Source: Eonycteris spelaea
Lineage: Eukaryota; Chordata; Mammalia; Chiroptera; Pteropodidae
NCBI GenBank assembly: GCA_003508835.1
Contig: PUFA01000057.1
Coordinates: 5,344,501-5,408,500 of the forward strand
Direction: 5' to 3'
DNA: 64,000 nt
Shown: piece by piece, positions 57,234-64,000 of the stretch
Position numbering within the stretch: the first letter of the stretch is position 1
How the letters are laid out: every line of letters begins with the position of its first letter
The notes under the pieces: model-generated
Told to the model about the DNA's origin: nothing
Databases searched by the model: none
The model's input: only the letters and a program-made list of their open reading frames with translations
Position numbers and translations under genes: made by a program

Positions 57234-58151
57234 ATGAAAAACCAGATGACAAGACATCTCAAAAAGAAAGAGAAAAATCTCCAGAAAATAAGCTTACAGA
57301 CATAGAAATATGTGACTTAAATGACAGAGAATTCAGGATGGTACTTCTGAAAAAAAACTCAGTGAATTCCAAAACAAGTCATATCACCAATTTCAGGAAT
57401 TGAAAAACAACTAGATGAGCAGAGCAAGGAGTTGAAACCCTCAAAAAGAACCAAATAGAACTTCTGGACATGAAGAACACACTGCAAGAGTTGAAAATGA
57501 AAATAGCAAGCTTGGGAAATAGAGTTGACCTAATGGAGGAAAGGATCTGTGATATCAAAGACAGAAACCTAGAAATAAATCAAAAGGAAGAAGAGAGATA
57601 TTGTAGAATGAAAAATAATGAAAGAGAAATTCAAGGATTAGCTGATACCATCAGGAAAGGAAACATAAGAATAATGGGCATTATTGAAGGCAAAGAAAAG
57701 GAAGAGGGATTAAAACCATTTTCAGACAAATAGTTGATGAGAATTTCCCAAAGCTAGGGAATGAGCTGGAACTTGGAATTCAAGAAGTCAACAGGAATAC
57801 CCAATTATCTCAACCTAAAAGGACCTTACCAAGGCACATTGTATTAAAATTATCAAAAATCAACAACAAAGACCAAATTCTCAAAGCGGCCAGGGAGTAA
57901 AAAAATGGTAATTTATAAAGGTAAATCCTTAGATTATCCTCATACTTCTCAGCACAAACCTTATAAGCCAGAAAGGAATGGAATCAATATTTAAGCTATT
58001 AAGTGAAAGGAACTACGAAAAAAGAATATATATTACAGCTAAGCTCTCCTTTAGATATGAAGGAGAAATTAAGACTTTTCCAGACATACAAAAAATTGAG
58101 GGAATTCTCTACTATGAGGCTTGCACTACAGAAAATACTGAAAGAGATTAG
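57234..58151 (+). pseudogene. L1 ORF1 pseudogene
   Basis: Broken copy of the L1 RNA-binding chaperone. ATG at 57234 in 'accatgaaa'. The frame at 57470-57733 preserves the end of the coiled coil ('LKMKIASLGNRVDLMEERI') and the start of the RRM domain ('GNIRIMGIIEGKEKEEGLKPF'). Then a stop. Later frames keep the C-terminal domain: 'LPRHIVLKLSKINNK' at about 57825-57870 and 'EGEIKTFPD'-like text at about 58060-58085. At least three frameshifts or stops separate these. Compared with the ORF1 in 12124-13050, this is a different L1 lineage. Confidence 0.85.
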
Positions 58152-58656
58152 CTCACTTAAAACAAAAATGACAAAAAAACAAAAACAAAAACAAAAAAAA
58201 ACCCCAAAAAATACAAAAAACAAAACATAATTAGGAGTGCAGTGACTATCAGGCAAATAGAAGCAGAAGAGTACAACTCTTACTAAGAACAAGGGCATTA
58301 TAAGATTAAAGATAATAACAAGAGAATTGTCATATCAAGATAATGATGAACGTTCAGCATACATAGGAACAAAATGAGATAACAATGACTAAAAACAGGA
58401 GTATTCAAAGATTCAAATTCACCAAAGGGGAATGGAGATAAGCATGCACAGAAGAAAATGGACAACTGGTATAACATAACTGCCATTTACATATTCATAA
58501 TTGGTAAGCATGTGCCAAAGATTCAGAACTGAAGTATATAACATAAAACAAGAAGACCAGAGGGAAAACCCACAAAAGACAACCAAAATAAAAAAAAACA
58601 GAAGCACAAGGACAAGAAGCAATGGAAACACTGAGCTACCAGAAGCAAAAGATAAA

Positions 58657-61600
58657 ATGGTATAAGAAGACCTCATATTTCAATAATCACCCTAAATGTA
58701 AAATGGACTGAACTCACCAATAAAAAGGCAGAATTGCAGAATGAATCAAAAAAACAAAACCCAACCATATGCTGCCTCCAGGAGACACATCTCAGCTCCA
58801 AAGACAAATATAGACTCAAAGAGAAAGGTGGAAAATGATATTTCAAGCAAATGGCATTCAGAAAAAGAGGAGTAGCAGTACTAATATCGGATGAAATAGA
58901 CTTCAAAATAAAAAAGGTAAAGAGTGACACTTCATAATGATAAAGGGAATCATGCACCAAGAAGAATAACACTTATTAATATCTATGCTCCCAATCAGGG
59001 AGCCCCAAAATAGTAAAGCAATTACTAACAGAACTAAAGGGAGAAACAGACCAAAACACTATCATAGTAGGGGACCTAAATACCCCACTGTCAGATATGG
59101 ACAGATCATCCAAACAGAAAATCAATAAGGAAATAACATCCTTAAATGACACATTAGACCAACTGGACATAATTGACATTTACAGAGCCTTCCATCCCAA
59201 AACAGCTGCTTATACATTCTTCTCTAGTGCACATGGAACATTCTCAAGAATGACCACATACTGGGACACAGAGATAGCCTCAACAAATAAGAGGGTTGAA
59301 ATCATACCAACCATATTCTCTGATCATAATGCTTTGAAACTAGAGATCAACTGCAAAAAGAAATCAGGAAGAACCACAAATACATGGAGATTAAACAACA
59401 TGCTACTGAAGAATAACTGGGTCAGAGAAGAAATAAAAAAGAGATCAAGAGATACATAGAAATGAATGATAATGATAGTACAACATATCAAAACTTTTGG
59501 GACATGGCAAAAGCAGTCATAAGAGGAAATTTATCATTACAGGCCTATCTCCAAAAACAAGAATGAGCCCAAATAACTAATGCTTCATCTTAAAAAACTA
59601 AAAAGAAGAACAAATGAAGCCTAAAGTCAGAAGAAGGAAAAAATCATCAAAATTCAGAAATAAATGAAATTGAAAACAAAAAAAAAAAATAGAAAAATAA
59701 ATGCAACAAAGAGCTGGTTCTTTGAGAAGGTTAATAAAATTGACAAACCCCTGGCTAGACTCACTAAAGAAAAAAAGAAAAGGACACAAATAAACAAAAT
59801 CAGGATGAAAGAGGGGAAATTACAACTGATATCTCAGAAATACAAAGGTCATACAAGAATACTTGAAAAAAAATAATACCAAATTTAATAACCTAGAAGA
59901 AATGACAGTACTTAGAAAAATACAACCTTCTAGACTGAATCAAAAACTGGAAAAAAATCCAAATGGAAATTGAAACAATCATCAAAAACCTACCAAAAAG
60001 TAAAAGTCCAGGACCAGATGGCTTCACCAGTGAATTCTACCAAACATTCAAAGAAGATTTAATACCTATTCTCCTCAAACTCTTCAAAAAATTAAAGAGG
60101 AGGCAATACTTCCCAACTCATTTTATGAGGCCAATATTACTGATACCAAAACCTGGTAAAGATAACACAAAAAGAGAAAACTACAGACCAATATCTCTCA
60201 TGAACACAGATGCAAAAATCCTAAATAAGATACTAGCGAACAAATACAGAACATATTAAAAGATTATACACCACGATCAAGTGGGCTTCATCCCAGAGGG
60301 CACAGGATGTTCAACATTGCAAATGATTAATGTGATCACATAACAAATTAAAAAATAAGAATCATATGATCATATCAATAGATGCAGAAAAAGCTTCGAC
60401 AAGACACAGCATCCATTTATGATCAAAACACTTAACAAAATCGTATAGAAGGAAAGTACCTTAACATAATAAAGGCCATATATGACAAACCTCAGCCAAC
60501 ATTATACTTAATGGTGAAAAACTAAAAACCTTCCCTCTAAGATCAGGAACAAGGCAAGGCTGTCTATATGCCACTGTTATTCATATAACATTGAGGTCCT
60601 AGCAAGTACAATCACAAGAGAAAGATGTAAAAGGCATCCAAATAGGAAATGAAGAAGTCAAACTGTCACTATTTCAGATGACATGATTCTCTATATAGAA
60701 AACCCTAAAGACTCCACAAGAACACTACTAGAAACAATAAGCAAACACAATAAAGTTTCTGGATACAAAAATCATTCAAAAATCCATAGCTTCCTATACT
60801 CTAATAATGAAGTGTCAGAAAAAGAAGTGGAAAAAAAATTCCTTTTGCAATTGCAACAAAAAGAATAAAATACCTAGAATAAATTTAACAAAACATGTGA
60901 AGGACCTATATAATGAAAACTACAAGACCCTATTAAAATAAATCAAAGAATATACAAAAAATGGAAAGATATTGTATTCTTGGATTAGAAGAATCAACAT
61001 AGTTAAAATGACCATTACCTAAAGCATTATACAGATTTAATGCAATCCCATCAAAATCTCATCAGCATTTTTTAAAGAAATAGAACAAAAAAATCATCAG
61101 ATTTATATGGAAGCACAAAAGACCCTGAATTGCAAAACATCCTGAGAAAAAAAATGAGCTGGAGCATCACTCTGCCTGACTTCAAATTATACTACAAAGC
61201 ACAGTAATCAAAACAGCATGGTATTGGCAGAAAACAGACACACTGACCAGTGGAAAGAATCAAGAGTCCAGAAGTAAACCCATATTTATATGGGCAAATA
61301 ATTTTTGACAAAGAAGCCAAAAACATACAGTGGAGAAAGGAAAGCTTCTTCAAAAAATGGTGCTGGGAAAACTGGAAAGCCACTGCAAAAGATGAAACTA
61401 GACTGTTGTCTATCACCACACACCAAAATTAACTCAAAATGGATTAAGGACCTGAAATAAGACCTGAAACAATAAAATGCATAGAAAGAAAACATAGGAA
61501 TAAACTCAAGGACCTTGGACTTAAAGAGATTTATGAATTTGACCTCAAAGCAAGGGAAGTAAAAGCTAAAATAAATGAATGGGACTACATCAAACTAAAA

Positions 61601-62390
61601 AGCTTCTGCTCAGCAAAAGAAATCATCAACAGGTAAGAGAGAACCATCCAAATGGGAAATATATTTGCAAAACACTCCAATAAGGGCCTAATTCCAAAAT
61701 ATACAAAAACTCATACAACTCAATAACAACAACAACAACAACAACACAACAACAACAACAAATAATCCAATCAAAAAAATGGGCAGAGGACTGAACAGAC
61801 ACTTCTCCCTAGAGGACATACAAATGCCAACAAATTATGAAAAGATGCTCAACATAGCTAGCATTAGGGAAATGCAAATCAAAACCACAATGAGATACCA
61901 CATCACACCTGTTAGAATAGCTATCAACAGGACAAGTAATAACAAATGTTGGAGAGGATGCAGAGAAAAAAGAACCCTCACACACTGCTGGTGGGACTGA
62001 AATTGGTACAGCCACTATGGAAAACAGTATGGAGTTCCTCAAAAAACTAAGAATTGATCTACCATATGATCCAGCAATCCCTCTACTGGGTATTTACCCC
62101 AAAGACTTGAAAACTCATATCCAAAAAGATATTTGCACACTGATGTTCATAGCAGCATTATTCCATGGTGGCCAGGACATGGAAGCAACCAAAGTGTCCT
62201 ACAATAAATTATTGGCTAAGAAGCTGTGGTACATTTTTACAATGGAATATTACTTGCCATAAGAAGAGATGAAAATACTGCCATTTGCGACAACATGGGT
62301 GGACTTCGAGATAATTATGCTAAGTGAAATAAGCCAGGCAGAAAGTGTTGAAAATCACATGATATTACTTATATATGGGATATAAACCTA
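58657..62390 (+). pseudogene. L1 ORF2 pseudogene
   Basis: Decayed endonuclease/reverse transcriptase, the protein that copies L1 RNA into DNA. Endonuclease: opening 'ITLNVKWTELTNKKAELQN' text at 58683-58745, with the later frame 59097-59459 reaching 'IFSDHNALKLEINCKKKSG', whose SDH triad residues remain. Reverse transcriptase: 59963-60259 with '[15 protein letters not shown]' (from 60006) and '[11 protein letters not shown]' and 'NYRPISLMN'. At the catalytic FADD position (60671-60682) one base is missing just before the Asp-Asp codons. C-terminal part: 61779-62262 with '[20 protein letters not shown]' and 'PAIPLLGIYPKD'. Dozens of stops and shifts lie between these blocks. An (AAC)n run at 61724-61762 is expanded inside it. 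Confidence 0.9.
61724..61762. repeat. (AAC)n microsatellite within L1 ORF2
   Basis: About 12 AAC units with one ACAAC break, at the place where L1 ORF2 normally encodes a short Asn-rich run. Confidence 0.93.
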
Positions 62391-62697
62391 AAAGCAACAA
62401 ATGAGCAGAACAAACAAACAGAGACTCATGGACATGGACTATAGACTAGTGGTTATCAGAGGACTATAAGACTAGTGATTACTAGTGGGTGAGGTGGGAG
62501 GAGGTAGATGGGAGGGTGAAAGTGGTAAAGGGGATCAAATATATGGTAGCTGAAGGAAACTGGACTTTGGGTGGTAAACACACAGTGGAATAAACAGATG
62601 TCAAATAATAATGTACACCTGAAAATTATTATAGTTGTATTAACAAATGTTACCCATAAACGTAATTTAAAAATAAATAAATAAAAATAATAAAGTA

Positions 62698-63741
62698 TGA
62701 AATCATATTCAATGGCATGAGTTGGCATTATGGGACAGGCTGCCTTTTCCTCATTACCATAATCCACTCTTTCTCCTAATGTCTTTACACGTTTTTTTAC
62801 TCTTGCCTGCTGGGTGAGAAATTTTAAAGAAGGCAATTAATTACAGATGAGGTTTATCAAGTTGATATTTCCACTGACTCCAATTCTGTACGTTTTAAAG
62901 CAGAGGAAAAGTTATTGATTACCAAACTTCTGCAAGACAGTGAAACATAATTCTTAATAGTCAGAAAGTTGGCTCCTTTAACCTGCAGTATGATTTCATC
63001 AGGAAACGAGAAACTCACCTTTCAAGAATTTACTTCATTTACTTTCCACCAGCTGTATAAAATTGCTACTAAGCAAGAAAAATTCCTTCCATAATTTAGA
63101 TAACATATTTTGGACAAGATCATATAATTGATTCAACACGGAAACTTTCATCACCTAATATAACAAGACCATCATAAAAAACAGTTATGCTGCCTGAGTG
63201 GGGAAGAATGCTAAATGGTTACACTAAACATAGTCTTCCTGTGTGTGAATAAAAAGGCAGAATTCTAAGACTTTTCGTGCATGAACAGAGGCAGATCTAT
63301 GGTAAAGCAAATAAAACTTAAGCTTAGGGGCCCCTCACTTACATGATTACTTCCAAGACTCTGTACCAATTTTTGTATTCATTTAAAGTTTTATATCCCT
63401 TCTTCTAAATGAACCCCCAAATAGAATCATCACTAGGCTCCCCCAAATCTGGAACTGTCCCATATTGAATACAATTTTGCCAAAATAAATTATTGTGGGT
63501 GAGACACCTGGACCAATGCCTATGGGGCACCACAGTGAGAGCCTGTAAGGGGAAATATTCAGTAAAGGCTCCTGTTGCTTTGAGTACTAAAGACAGAAAC
63601 TTCTTTCATCAATGATTCTCCAAAGTGACATGGTGTGGAGGCCCTCTATCAGCTACTAGCTGGTATATATTATAGATCATTTGGGCAGCCATGTGAAGAT
63701 GGCACTCTCTAAAAGAATATTATGAATACTTAGTCTTTCTG
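62698..63741. other. No gene recognised
   Basis: A minus frame of 126 codons (62456-62836) overlaps the L1 3'UTR antisense and is not a gene. The rest is plain AT-rich sequence. Confidence 0.45.
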
Positions 63742-63920
63742 TGGACTAGTGTTTCTCAACTGAAAGCAATTTTGCTTTCCAGGGGACATTTGGTAAAGTC
63801 TTGAGACATTTTGATCCCTATGACTGAGGGATGCTAAACATCCTACAATATACAGGAAAGCTCTGTGAACCAAAGAATCATCTGATTCCAAATGTCAGTG
63901 TGTAGACAGTAGAGGTTAAA
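63742..63920 (+). mobile_element. MER20 DNA transposon
   Basis: 'tagtgtttctcaactgaaagcaattttgct', 'ccaggggacatttggtaaagtcttgagacattt', 'gggatgctaaacatcctacaatatacagg' and 'aaagaatcatctgattccaaatgtcag' follow MER20 (hAT-Charlie) nearly end to end. MER20 copies have been co-opted as enhancers in the placental uterus; nothing here shows that for this copy. Confidence 0.9.
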
Positions 63921-64000
63921 GATTCTGGCAATGCAGTTCATAGATCCACTTGCTGGATCTTGAAGTCTTAGTTTCCTCATCTGAAAACAGGGATAACATT
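63921..64000. other. Window end
   Basis: The last words 'ggatcttgaagtcttagtttcctcatctgaaaacagggataa' look like the start of a MIR core running out of the window. Confidence 0.5.

Larger units (their letters stand above)
56021..62697 (+). mobile_element. Near-full-length dead L1
   Basis: A 6.7-kb LINE-1 in sense: 5'UTR (about 56021-57233) opening near 'catggcagaatgag', ORF1 (57234-58151), an unusually long approximately 0.5-kb inter-ORF stretch, ORF2 (about 58657-62390), 3'UTR and an A/T-rich tail 'aaataaataaataaaaat' (62668-62697). Both ORFs are broken by many stops and frameshifts, so it cannot move. The 5'UTR has two related copies about 450 bases apart, and one of them carries a foreign inverted insert. 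A clear target duplication was not found. Confidence 0.9.

Noticed and set aside
62456..62836. 126-codon minus frame
   Set aside because: It runs antisense through the L1 3'UTR and tail, which explains its openness.

Overview
This window is non-coding mammalian nuclear DNA. It is AT-rich and full of fossil transposable elements. No open reading frame from ATG to stop exceeds 138 codons, and I could not link any of them to a protein family or to exons with splice signals. I therefore annotate no functional protein-coding gene. The content is retrotransposons, LTRs, DNA-transposon fossils, microsatellites and two processed pseudogenes.

Organism: placental mammal, because MIR, L2, MLT1, MER5, MER20 and L1 fossils are all present. 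A fruit bat (Pteropodidae) is the best fit. At 22186-22383 there is a 5S-rRNA-derived SINE with an A-rich tail and target-site duplications, and 5S-derived SINEs (the MEG-R type) are described from megabats. No Alu, B1/B2, CAN, ERE or Ves SINE was noticed. Every L1 here is broken, which fits the reported loss of L1 activity in megabats. The assignment is inference, about 0.6 confident; springhares, for example, also have 5S SINEs.

Layout. 1-9 kb: old repeats and two or three LTR fragments. 9-15 kb: a MIR, an antisense L1 fragment and a nested stack (11128-14475) in which one MLT1 LTR is split by a 2.57-kb internally deleted L1 and by a second LTR; a 0.2-kb piece of L1 5'UTR with its own duplicated target follows. 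15-26 kb: LINE and LTR fragments, two copies of one LTR family on the minus strand, and the 5S SINE. 26-32 kb: L2, MIR, a stretch without recognised repeats, and a second nested MLT1. 32.7-33.3 kb: a HINT1 processed pseudogene, minus strand. 34-45 kb: mostly quiet DNA with L1M, MER5 and microsatellites. 45.86-46.29 kb: a solo LTR of ERV2/ERVK type with a perfect 6-bp target duplication. 47-51 kb: hAT and L1M fossils. 51.2-53.7 kb: a processed pseudogene of HBS1L, apparently from the short SKI7-like splice form. 54.9-62.7 kb: an old repeat, an MLT1 and a near-full-length dead L1 whose 5'UTR holds an inverted near-copy of sequence 1.3 kb upstream. A MER20 ends the window.

The elements do not form a pathway. 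They record layered insertions, and nesting order gives relative ages: MIR/L2/MER5 and MLT1 oldest, then L1 and LTRs, with the 5S SINE and the ERVK-type solo LTR probably among the youngest. I did not find a new gene system. The best leads are the HBS1L splice-form retrocopy, the inverted templated-looking insert in the L1 5'UTR, and the internally deleted L1 with a CRE and an AP-1 site in its 5' region.
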